Part shown: piece after piece, positions 1 to 6,806 of the stretch | How positions within the stretch are numbered: position 1 is the stretch's first letter | How the letters are laid out: each line of letters opens with the position of its first letter | DNA from: Sinomonas gamaensis | GTDB taxonomy: Bacteria; Actinomycetota; Actinomycetes; Actinomycetales; Micrococcaceae | DNA: 57,438 nucleotides | Direction: 5' to 3' | NCBI RefSeq assembly: GCF_005876955.1 | Contig: NZ_SSCL01000019.1 | Coordinates: 1 to 57,438 of the forward strand | The notes under the pieces: model-generated | Told to the model about the DNA's origin: nothing | What the model saw: the letters and a program-made list of their open reading frames with translations, nothing else | Database searches by the model: none | Position numbers and translations under genes: made by a program

Positions 1-53
1 ATAGGCACGCCCTCCGCGCGATGCAGACGACGGATCTCGGCCCAATCCTCCAC
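1..53 (-). CDS. istA: IS21-family transposase IstA, N-terminal fragment cut by the window edge
   Basis: Reading leftwards from 53, the codons give VEDWAEIRRLHRAEGVP, which matches the usual IstA N-terminus (a helix-turn-helix lead-in that recognises the IS ends). A GGAGG at 63-67 lies nine bases before the GTG at 53; a GTG at 62 is a less likely start because it overlaps the ribosome site. IstA is the DDE transposase of IS21 elements and works with the ATPase IstB, which would lie outside this window. Only about 17 residues can be seen, so activity cannot be judged. Confidence 0.7.
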   Translation of the reverse strand, partial: MEDWAEIRRLHRAEGVP

Positions 54-132
54 TCCCAACACCCTCCAAGCGTCGCGGAGGGGGTCAAAATTCACGCGAC
101 CCCAGAGGGTCAGTCTTCACGAGTCGCAGACA
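1..132 (-). mobile_element. End of an IS21-family insertion sequence (partial)
   Basis: The minus strand begins with TGTCTGCGACTCGTGAAGAC at position 132 and then shows repeated terminal motifs: plus-strand GGGTCA followed by TTCACG occurs twice, near 80-95 and 107-119. Multiple short repeats inside the end next to an istA start are typical of IS21 elements. The element continues beyond the left edge, so only one end and the first codons of the transposase are visible. Confidence 0.72.
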
Positions 133-396
133 AGGGTGGCCTGGCGCACCGCCTCGGGCAGAGTCCGGCATCTTCTCGCCAGCCCCGCCGACCTCCAGCT
201 GCCCAGCCGGGAGCGGCCCTGGGAAGGCCTGGAGATCCCTGGGCTGCTGGCCGGCAGGCCTTCACCACATCCCAAGTCGGCATGAGCACCTGCCTTGGCC
301 CGTGGCCCAACGCACCCATAGGCTGGCCGGGAAGGACTGGCGTGGGAACCGGCCGTGAAGACTGCGGCCACGGCGCCAGCAGGGAAGGCAGCACCA
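133..396. other. No convincing gene; leader region of the cold shock gene
   Basis: Open frames exist on both strands but none has a ribosome site or recognisable content. The stretch directly precedes cspA, and cold shock genes often have long untranslated leaders, so part of it is probably the cspA 5' leader. It may also hold remains of whatever gene the IS21 copy interrupted. Confidence 0.4.
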
Positions 397-600
397 ATGG
401 CTACAGGCACCGTGAAGTGGTTCAACTCGGAGAAGGGGTACGGCTTCATCGCCCCCGATGACGGGTCGGCGGACCTCTTCGCCCACTATTCGGAGATCGA
501 CGGGCGCGGCTTCAAGAGCCTTGACGAGGGCCAGAAGGTCGAGTACGAGGTCGGGCAGGGCCAGAAGGGCCCGCAGGCCCAGAAGATCCGCCCCCTCTGA
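397..600 (+). CDS. cspA: Cold shock protein, CspA family
   Basis: A 67-residue protein with a single cold shock domain. It binds single-stranded RNA and DNA in the cytoplasm and melts mRNA structure. The RNP-1 motif KGYGFI (residues about 14-19) and the RNP-2-like LFAHYSEI are present, and length and the GTVKWFN opening are typical. The ATG at 397 is chosen because AGGGAAGG lies just upstream and the protein then starts exactly as family members do; an in-frame ATG at 355 would add a non-family tail. A strong hairpin terminator follows. The residue at the usual second RNP position is Tyr rather than Ile/Val, an ordinary variation. Confidence 0.95.
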   Translation: MATGTVKWFNSEKGYGFIAPDDGSADLFAHYSEIDGRGFKSLDEGQKVEYEVGQGQKGPQAQKIRPL

Positions 601-620
601 ACGGACGGCGCGGCTAAACC

Positions 621-655
621 CGGAACGGGGCTTCCCAGTGAGAGGCCCCGTTCCG
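621..655. terminator. Strong hairpin between cspA and the convergent secreted-protein gene
   Basis: CGGAACGGGGC at 621-631 pairs perfectly with GCCCCGTTCCG at 645-655, an 11-bp stem with a 13-base loop. It sits 20 bases after the cspA stop and 17 bases before the end of the opposing gene, so it probably terminates both transcripts. There is no clear T-run. Confidence 0.8.
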
Positions 656-672
656 CTGTCTGAGGGCTGGCT

Positions 673-1332
673 TCAGCGGCGGCCGCTGGAGCTCGAGTTT
701 CGGTACGAGTCCTGGCCCGTGCCGTGCTGCTCGGATGGCTTGTGCTCGGCGGCCTGGGTCGGGGCCGGCTGCGGCTGGGCCGCCTGGGTTGGTGCCGTTG
801 AACCGGACCCTGCCTTGCCGTCCTGGCGGTGGGATGCGGAGTTGCCCGGCTGGGTCACGCCCTCGCACTGCCCGGAGAGGTCCTCGCCGCCGAGCCCGCC
901 GTGGGCGTAGGCGTTGCACAGCCCGAACGCGGCCGGGCCGGTCGGGGACGGGCGGGCCGGTTCCGTCGCGGGGTCGGTGGGCTCTGGCGTCTCGGTCGGC
1001 TCCGCCGTGCTGGTGGGCTGGGCAGTGCCGGTCGGGGACGCCGTCGGGGTGGCCGTGTCCGTGGGCGAGGGCGTCGCCGTCGGCACCGCTGTGGGCGCGT
1101 CGGTTGGGCTTGGCGACACCGTCGCGCTCGTCGTGTCCGCGGGGGTGGCAGCGATCGCCGGCTGGGGTGCCGTGCTGGGGGCGGGAGCGCCGATCAGGCT
1201 GTGGGCGCCCTCCTGAAGCGGCTCGGGGAGACCGCCGGCATAGGCTGCCGCAGCGGTCCCGCCAACGATGGTGCTGGCGGCAAGCGCCCCGGCGGTGATC
1301 TTGCTGGTGATGAGCGTGGTCAGGAACGACAC
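673..1332 (-). CDS. Secreted Pro/Ser/Thr-rich protein of unknown function
   Basis: About 219 residues. A hydrophobic N-terminus (roughly residues 1-32) ending in AAAAYAGG looks like a Sec signal peptide. A long low-complexity stretch of S/T/P/A (about residues 50-145) follows and then a short conserved-looking segment AFGLCNAYAHGG near residue 150. That segment recurs in secreted actinobacterial proteins of unknown role. The start is the GTG at 1332: GGAGGA lies three bases before it, and the longer frame to 1446 lacks a site. The low-complexity part probably spans the cell wall or is glycosylated (inference). It is transcribed divergently from the gene at 1489. Confidence 0.7.
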   Translation of the reverse strand: MSFLTTLITSKITAGALAASTIVGGTAAAAYAGGLPEPLQEGAHSLIGAPAPSTAPQPAIAATPADTTSATVSPSPTDAPTAVPTATPSPTDTATPTASPTGTAQPTSTAEPTETPEPTDPATEPARPSPTGPAAFGLCNAYAHGGLGGEDLSGQCEGVTQPGNSASHRQDGKAGSGSTAPTQAAQPQPAPTQAAEHKPSEQHGTGQDSYRNSSSSGRR

Positions 1333-1431
1333 ATGTCCTCCGTTGTCCTCTCGGGCGACTGCGATTCGGCCTTCACAGAGAACACTCGACGGCATTCGGC
1401 CGCACGTTAGCAGGTGAGGGCCGACTGTCAG

Positions 1432-1447
1432 ATTGGACATGTACAAT
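1432..1447. promoter_or_regulatory. 16-bp near-perfect palindrome between divergent genes
   Basis: ATTGGACATGTACAAT reads the same on both strands except for one symmetric mismatched pair. It lies in the 156-bp gap between two divergent genes, where an operator would be expected. No cognate regulator is adjacent. Confidence 0.4.
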
Positions 1448-1488
1448 CCGGTCCACCGTACGAGACCGTCAATTGGGGGCGAAGAAGT

Positions 1489-1770
1489 GTGGACGAAGCA
1501 ATGAGGCGGGAGCTCGCCCGACAGATCTCCGGTTTGGGAGAGCCGCGGCAGCAGGACGATGAGCAGTTCTGCGCGTGCCTCCGTGTGCTGGGCGATTTCC
1601 TGGCCGCACGGCGGCGCATGCCCGATGTGCGCGCCGAGGATGCGGACGAAGCAAGGCTCGGGTCATGGCTGAGGGCACAGCAGGCCGCTGAGAGGCGCGG
1701 CGCCCTCTCCGGCGCTCGGGGATCGAAGCTGCGGGAGCTCATCGGGCCCGGTTGGGCCGGCATGCGCTGA
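1489..1770 (+). CDS. Helicase-associated-domain-like small protein
   Basis: About 93 residues, rich in Arg, Glu and Ala, with a segment (LGDFLAARRRMPD ... LGSWLRAQQ) that resembles the helicase-associated (HA) repeat: a small helical unit with conserved Leu and Trp, often found as tandem copies in actinobacterial accessory genes. I see one copy. The start is taken as GTG 1489, with a G-rich site just before it; ATG 1501 is possible. It is cytoplasmic, probably nucleic-acid binding by family analogy, and stands alone between a palindrome and a small unknown gene. Confidence 0.55.
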   Translation: MDEAMRRELARQISGLGEPRQQDDEQFCACLRVLGDFLAARRRMPDVRAEDADEARLGSWLRAQQAAERRGALSGARGSKLRELIGPGWAGMR

Positions 1771-1887
1771 GCCGGGCGTGCCGGGGCCCACACCTGTCGG
1801 GAGTGCGTGGCATGCTGGTCGGGCGCCCCGCCGGCCTGTCCCTTGTCCGGTGTGGGCGCGCCAGCTTTCACAGACGGGAGGGGAACC

Positions 1888-2055
1888 GTGGACGAGACGC
1901 CGCCGCGGCCTGACCCTCAGCGCGAGCTCGAGCAGGCCGCGTGGGCCGCTGCCGAACGCACCGCCTCCGACTGGGTCTCAGGACGATACACCCCGCGCTG
2001 GGTCAAAGCCCTCGCCGAATCCGCCATGCCCACTTCGGGCCGCTCCGACGCCTGA
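1888..2055 (+). CDS. Small hypothetical protein
   Basis: A 55-residue, highly charged helical peptide with no signal or membrane segment. GGAGGGG lies five bases before the GTG at 1888, which is the main support. Typical content (EQAAWAAAERTASDWVSGRY) suggests one amphipathic helix. I recognise no family. It faces the broken zinc-ribbon gene on the other strand, ending 31 bases short of it. Confidence 0.5.
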   Translation: MDETPPRPDPQRELEQAAWAAAERTASDWVSGRYTPRWVKALAESAMPTSGRSDA

Positions 2056-2085
2056 ATGCCTCCTCGCCCTCGCGCTGCTTGGCAG

Positions 2086-2431
2086 TCAGGCCTGCGATGA
2101 GACCCGTTCCGGCAGCCCGTGCGAGGACTGCCCCAGGATCCCGGCGATGATCTCCGGCACGATCTTCTCCGCGAGGTGGCGGGCGTGCTCGACCGGCATG
2201 AAGGAGTAGCCCGAGTACTGGCCGCCACAGGTGCAGCCGGGAATGCCGGCCTCCAGCCGTTCTCGGTGGGCGACGGTACGATCGACGGTTCATTCGAGCG
2301 GTACTCCTCGAACCATCTGCAGCCATCCGCCCGATGCGTCGCCCACCGGTGTCGAAGGGTGCTTGCCCGCAGTGGCCGCATTTGGCGGGTGGGGGTGAAG
2401 GCCCTGGAGGACTGAGACCCGTTGACCGCAA
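2086..2431 (-). pseudogene. Broken gene with an N-terminal zinc-ribbon motif
   Basis: Three minus-strand frames follow one another and read as one protein. From TTG 2431 the first frame gives AKCGHCGQAPFDTG (a CxxC zinc knuckle). A second frame gives CRWFEEYRSNEPSIV, and the last frame, stop at 2086, gives GIPGCTCGGQYSGYSFMP and HARHLAEKIVPEIIAGILGQ. No start codon exists for the last frame alone, and an in-frame TGA lies at 2290, so at least two small indels are needed to join the parts. The start is well supported by AAGAAGGAG at 2443-2451. Four cysteines suggest zinc binding. Function unknown; these are frame breaks or sequence errors. Confidence 0.5.
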
Positions 2432-2470
2432 TATATATAGATCTCCTTCTTAAGACATATCAAATATCAG
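2432..2470 (-). promoter_or_regulatory. AT-rich leader with a strong ribosome site
   Basis: On the minus strand CTTAAGAAGGAGATCTATAT precedes the TTG start at 2431. The strip is strikingly AT-rich for this window, and AAGAAGGAG is the strongest Shine-Dalgarno match in the first 6 kb. Confidence 0.5.
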
Positions 2471-2471
2471 C

Positions 2472-2890
2472 AGGGCAATGCGGCCAACTCGGCTGAACCC
2501 GTTCGTATCTATGAGAGCGTGCGTGTAAGAGCCCATCGGCGGCAGTGGGCGATGAGCCAATGGAGGCAGCCGAACAATCCACAGCATCGGCCTCCTCGCT
2601 TCCTGTGCGCGGCGAGGAGAAGCTGATCGGTTGGGATCGAGTGAGAGCCTCCTGCAAAACCTGTCTCGCCTCGGACAGCCACAGCCGCCTCGTCGTTAGG
2701 TCCTTTGCATGTCACTCCCTGACCCCGGACCACACTGCCTTGAACATGCCCCCAGTCGTCTGCGTCGAGGCAGAGGGAGCCCCCGTCGGAGGAGATGACG
2801 CCGGGGGCCATGGTCGGTTTTCCGGGGCTCGACGACCTCGGCCGGAAGGGCCTCGTGTATCTCGTCTCTGTACAGCTCAAGTTCGGCGTC
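2472..2890. other. No convincing gene
   Basis: Frames on both strands overlap here (about 130 codons each way), but none has a ribosome site, plausible domain or actinobacterial codon pattern. Probably intergenic or thoroughly decayed sequence. Confidence 0.4.
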
Positions 2891-3131
2891 CTACTGCCAG
2901 GGCCGCTCAAGCAGATATGCGGAAGCGGGGCGTGCCGGTGGCGCCGGGGGCGCGATGATCACCGGCCCGAAGAGGGTGACCTCGGATTCGGCGTGCTTGG
3001 TGGCGGCGAACTGGCTGCCGATCGGCCTGCCCGGGGGCTGACCGTTCTGGATGAGGGTGATCGTGACATCCTGCGTGCGGCACGCCGAGCTGATTGACGG
3101 CCGATGCGTCGTCGGTCGACGATGGGCTCAA
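2891..3131 (-). pseudogene. Frameshifted fragment of an unknown protein
   Basis: A minus-strand frame ending with TAG at 2891 reads DVTITLIQNGQPPGRPIGSQ and continues through EVTLFGPVIIAPPAPPARP, which looks like genuine protein. It has no start codon: a TGA closes it upstream near 3130. The upstream part (STDDASAVNQLGV, from a possible TTG at 3131) is in another frame, so one indel near 3080 is implied. No family recognised. The plus-strand gene at 3189 begins just beyond it. Confidence 0.4.
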
Positions 3132-3188
3132 AGTCTTCAGCGCCGGTGTGCTCCGGCGGGGACTTTCTGCGACCTAGTGGAGGCACAG

Positions 3189-3635
3189 GTGTTCGAGGAC
3201 CGGGTCGAAGGCGAGGACCTCATCAAGCGCATCGAAGGATGCCTCATGGTCGACACCCAGTACTTGGAGCGGGTCGAGGAGTGGGATGTCGACCGTGTGA
3301 CGGAGATCCGCAAGGCCGGGCGGGCCGCTGGCAAGAAGATCGGACGGAAGGTGCTGACGCACCGGACCCCGCCGCGGGGCGGAAGGGTCATGGTGTACGT
3401 CGGGATCGCTGACTTCACCGATGAGGAGAATGAGCGGATGGACCAGCAGGTGCCCGAGTTGCTCAAGAGGGCATTCAAGGACGGGCGCAGCCATCCGATT
3501 GAGTGCAGCAGCTCATTGGGCGGCGCTCAGTCAAAACACCCTGCAGCTGAAGCGGGCTGCGATCACACCCTCGTGTGCTGCTGTGACCAGGGAAGCTTCC
3601 GCTGCAAGTCGACGATGATGTCCTTCACCTTGTAG
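3189..3635 (+). CDS. Hypothetical protein, possibly with an altered C-terminus
   Basis: The first hundred residues are convincing: charged, helical, with DLIKRIEG, ADFTDEENERMDQQVPELL and a basic middle (KAGRAAGKKIGRKV). GGAGG lies five bases before the GTG at 3189. After about residue 100 the sequence turns Cys- and Ser-rich and overlaps the opposing gene by 73 bases, so the natural end was probably lost and the frame now runs on to 3635. It is predicted cytoplasmic. I recognise no family. Confidence 0.5.
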   Translation: MFEDRVEGEDLIKRIEGCLMVDTQYLERVEEWDVDRVTEIRKAGRAAGKKIGRKVLTHRTPPRGGRVMVYVGIADFTDEENERMDQQVPELLKRAFKDGRSHPIECSSSLGGAQSKHPAAEAGCDHTLVCCCDQGSFRCKSTMMSFTL

Positions 3636-4474
3636 TAGCGGTATCCGTTCCTGATGCATCCGATCGCGCCCCAGACGATGGCTCCGTAGAAGGCGATGTA
3701 GGAGCCCCCGGTTTTCGAGGCTGAGGAGTACCCGGCGAGGGTGATGAAGAGACCGACCGTGAAGATGGCTCCATGGACCCACGTCCAGATCGCAAGCTTC
3801 CGGGCCGCCTGCTCGTAGTTGGCGATCGCCTCCAGGAGCATGCGGGACGCAGGGTCGGCGGCCGGTCGTGGGGTAGCCTGAGCGCTGGGTTGTGGCTTGG
3901 GTGCCGCAGCGCCGTGCCTGTTAGGCGGCGTGGGAGGCCGAGGCGGTGGCTCCTCGGTCCGTGTGGCGGCGTTCAGGACATCGGAGATCCTTCGTTCCGC
4001 GGCGCCTGCGAAGGCGTCCTTGCACTCGAGGAGCATTCGCGAATGCTCGATCGCTGCGAGGTGTTCGCTCGACCCAAACGGCAGGCCGTTCACCCAATCC
4101 CGAGCCTCGGTGATGATTCGGTCGTAGACCCGTGATCGTGCTGCCTGAATGGCCTTGCCTGCGAGTTCGCCATTCTTGAGATGGGCCACGGCGGCCGGTT
4201 GTCTGGTCTCAGCGGCAAGGCACGCAATCCACCAGGCGATGGAGTCCGCGGCGCTCTGGGCGGTTCTCGCGACTTGGTCTCGGGTGACTGCGGCTGGATG
4301 CCCGAGGTTGATGTCCTCGTCCAAGGGGACAGTGCTCATCCGAAGATGGCTGTCGACCGAGAAGACCCAGAGGGGCGGAGCTTTCGGCCAGCTCGGGTCA
4401 GGGGTCCAGCCGGATGGCGGCAGCCAGCCCGACGGCATCTGGGGCCAGCCTGGCGGCGTGTTGAAGACCTTCAC
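3563..4474 (-). CDS. Membrane protein with Pro/Trp-rich N-terminus
   Basis: About 303 residues. It opens with KVFNTPPGWPQMPSGW and PPSGWTPDPSW, the Pro-Gly-Trp leader seen on many actinobacterial membrane proteins. A helical central domain (about residues 60-180) and a Pro-rich linker follow, then two membrane spans near the C-terminus (around WTWVHGAIFTVGLFITLAG and IAFYGAIVWGAIG). The N-terminal domain should be cytoplasmic. The start is GTG 4474, preceded by GAAGAAGAGG; an ATG at 4510 is in frame but lacks a site. Function unknown. It precedes no obvious partner, and its end overlaps the opposing gene at 3189-3635. Confidence 0.7.
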   Translation of the reverse strand: MKVFNTPPGWPQMPSGWLPPSGWTPDPSWPKAPPLWVFSVDSHLRMSTVPLDEDINLGHPAAVTRDQVARTAQSAADSIAWWIACLAAETRQPAAVAHLKNGELAGKAIQAARSRVYDRIITEARDWVNGLPFGSSEHLAAIEHSRMLLECKDAFAGAAERRISDVLNAATRTEEPPPRPPTPPNRHGAAAPKPQPSAQATPRPAADPASRMLLEAIANYEQAARKLAIWTWVHGAIFTVGLFITLAGYSSASKTGGSYIAFYGAIVWGAIGCIRNGYRYYKVKDIIVDLQRKLPWSQQHTRV

Positions 4475-4565
4475 TGCGACCTCTTCTTCGGGCTGATCTT
4501 TCGCGTGCAATCCGGATTAGACCATGCACAACGTCGTCGAGCGGCCCAATGGTGCGCGCCGCGCC

Positions 4566-5431
4566 TCAGTGGATCGCTGGGAGTCCCGTCATGACGGCGA
4601 CCGTGGAGAGACCCGCCTTGCCCGTCCCGATCAGGGTGGTCCCGACGCCGAAGACCGCGTAGGCGCCGATCGGGACCAGCAGCAGCCATTCCCGCCACGA
4701 CCCGGCGTTCCCCAGGACGGGGACGGTTGAAGTAGCCGTTGGGCTTCCACATCCACGAGATCACGGGCAGCTGGGTGATCGCCTTCGGCGGCTTCACCGT
4801 GAGCGGCCACACGAGGTTCACCCCGCCGGTGGTGAGCATGTCCCCGAGGATGTGCACGATGACCCGAGGCCCGTGGCGAGAGGGAACCAGCCCTCCTCCT
4901 GGGGCGCGAACAGGGCGATGAAGGCCCCCAGCGCCAGGCCGACGACCCAGGGGGACTTCCGCATGGAGTCCGGGATGATCTTCAGCGCCTTCGCGGCGAA
5001 CGCGGCCAGCAGAACGGACAGGATGCCCGCCCCGATGCCGACCTGCCCGAACCAGTCCGTGTGCATGGCCCACAGCCCGGCCAGCCAGGCGACGCCCGTG
5101 AACGCGGCGATCCCGATGACCGAGTGGGTGCCGTGCCGGTGCCCGCCGGCGGCCGCCCCGATCCCGCCGCACATCGCGTTGGAGACCGGCGGGAGGGAGT
5201 AGGCGATGGTGGCCGAGTGGTGGTCGGCGTCGGGGATGAGGGCCGCCCCCGCGGTGACGAGCGCACCGGTGACCACCCCGACGGGCGAGACGTGCAGCAG
5301 CCCGAGGCCGATGTCGAACCCGGCAGGGCCGAGCCTCGCCTTCTCGGTGAGCGCGGTCAGGTCGACGTGCAGCTGCGTGGTCGCGGCCACCAAGCGGCGG
5401 CACCGCAGGCGGCGTGGTGGGCACCCATCAT
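4566..5431 (-). pseudogene. YdjM/LexA-regulated-type metal-dependent membrane hydrolase, three frame breaks
   Basis: The pieces together form a normal YdjM-type integral membrane protein. MMGAHHAACGAAAW opens at ATG 5431 and VAATTQLHVDL continues in another frame. DADHHSAT and GHRHGTHS give the conserved Asp/His metal-site motifs, and VIVHILGDMLTTGGV and GSWREWLLLVPIGAYAVFG then follow in two more frames, ending at TGA 4566. Breaks lie near 5412, 4857 and 4727 and look like single-base changes in C/G runs. If real, the gene is dead; if errors, it encodes an intact enzyme. A 9-bp inverted repeat lies just upstream of its ribosome site (TGAGGAGA). Confidence 0.8.
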
Positions 5432-5446
5432 GGGGGCGGGTCTCCT

Positions 5447-5471
5447 CAGGTCAAACGGTGTCTTTGACCTG
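5447..5471. promoter_or_regulatory. Inverted repeat upstream of the YdjM-type gene
   Basis: CAGGTCAAA (5447-5455) and TTTGACCTG (5463-5471) are perfect 9-bp arms around seven bases. The repeat abuts the ribosome site of the minus-strand gene, a position suited to an operator. It is not the known actinobacterial LexA box. Confidence 0.5.
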
Positions 5472-5715
5472 TATGTCTGCGGCCCGGCCCCGCACCCGCT
5501 CGGTAGCCTCCGGCGGTCGGCTGCTGCTGCTCTGGGCACTACTTGCGCATCATTGCTCAGGCTGCGCCAAGTCCGTCCTGTCCTCCAAAGAGGGGACGTA
5601 CGCTCGGTCAGCCGCTTGGATTGGGACTCTTAGTCTCGGAGGCAGAAGACGATGTGAACGAATAACTTGTGCCGAGCAGGCCCAAGGGGGAGACACGTTC
5701 AATAAAGGGGACTGA

Positions 5716-6462
5716 ATGCGTTCACATCGGGCTTATTTGGCACTCGCGATCCTTGTGGCGATGGGCGTGATGGGATGCGGCTCGACCCAGAAACAGGACG
5801 AGGCTAGCCCGGTGGGAAGCACGACACCCTCAATCACAGCTGCCCGTCCAGACAGTGCTCCCTCCAGGACGCCTGTCCCCACCCCAACTCCAACAAGCAC
5901 TCTGTCGATGACGGCTGTTGCCTCGATGATGCCAACGGCAGCCGATCTTTCCGCGGCTACCAGCATTCCGCCAGGGTTGCGGGTGAACTTGAAACGATCC
6001 CTAGGTGACTGGGTCTCGCATGACACTCTTCCAGGTCCATGTCGGTTCGCGTACTTCCAAGTCCCCGCCTTCGGCGACGAGACGGCCTCCGATCCCTCTT
6101 GGAATCTTCCTGCCATAGATTTCCAGGCCAACACCGACAAGTCGCTCTACCAACAGGCCATTCGGATCTTTGAAGATGCTCAAGGGGCTGCTGATTACGT
6201 CCGGAAGGCTGCCGGAAAGCTTCCCGAGTGCGAGTCTTTCACCGATGCGCAGAAGACCGACTGGACGATGATGCGCAAGGACCTCCAGGGGCTGCCCCCG
6301 CAGGCCATCGCCTGGACCGACAGGGCAAGCACCCCGAGTACCGTCGTCATCGTGCCAGTCAAAAAAGCGGTCGTGCAGGTGTCGGGGATGCATGTGTCGG
6401 ACCAGGATCTTGCGATGGCCGCACGCACGGCAGCCGCCAAAGTTGGCGCTGCTCTCCAGTAG
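5716..6462 (+). CDS. Lipoprotein with a PknH-sensor-like extracellular domain
   Basis: A 248-residue lipoprotein. The signal peptide (residues 1-21) ends in the lipobox VMGC with the lipid-modified Cys at 21. A Ser/Thr/Pro linker (about 30-70) leads to a folded domain of about 165 residues with two or three Cys. Its layout, LPGPCRFAYFQVP ... IRIFEDAQGAADYV ... AKLPECESF, resembles PknH-sensor-type lipoproteins of actinobacteria, which sit outside the membrane; the ligand is unknown. AAAGGGGACTG precedes the ATG. It is monocistronic and divergent from the YdjM-type gene. A lipoprotein at 15089 has a comparable plan and may be a distant paralogue. Confidence 0.72.
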   Translation: MRSHRAYLALAILVAMGVMGCGSTQKQDEASPVGSTTPSITAARPDSAPSRTPVPTPTPTSTLSMTAVASMMPTAADLSAATSIPPGLRVNLKRSLGDWVSHDTLPGPCRFAYFQVPAFGDETASDPSWNLPAIDFQANTDKSLYQQAIRIFEDAQGAADYVRKAAGKLPECESFTDAQKTDWTMMRKDLQGLPPQAIAWTDRASTPSTVVIVPVKKAVVQVSGMHVSDQDLAMAARTAAAKVGAALQ

Positions 6463-6806
6463 GGCGACCGCAAACGGCCGGGGCCCGGGCGGCAACCCGT
6501 CTGGATGCATTGGCGACGCCTGTCCGGTGACGGTGAGCCAAAAGTCCCGCCAGGCATAACTCTGGCCGCGATTTTCTCGGCCAGCGGAACCTGCCACCAG
6601 CACCTTCCCGCCAGGCTGCTTGCAAGGGGAGCAGGCGTCGGCGGATGCCGCTGAGCTTCCAATTCGGCGTCGGCGTTAAGGACCCCCAAGCATGGCCGCC
6701 CGGGATCGACCTCGCCGGCAGCCAGCGCGCGCTGCACGATGCCAGTCCCCGCGGACATTCTTTTGTAAACGTAAAGAACGGGAAGAGCGTAACTGGCATT
6801 AAAACC

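Noticed and set aside
2432-2470. Possible cloning-vector leader, since the site resembles the T7 gene 10 leader
   Set aside because: Only about 13 bases match, and flanking sequence is not vector. An ordinary strong ribosome site is enough.
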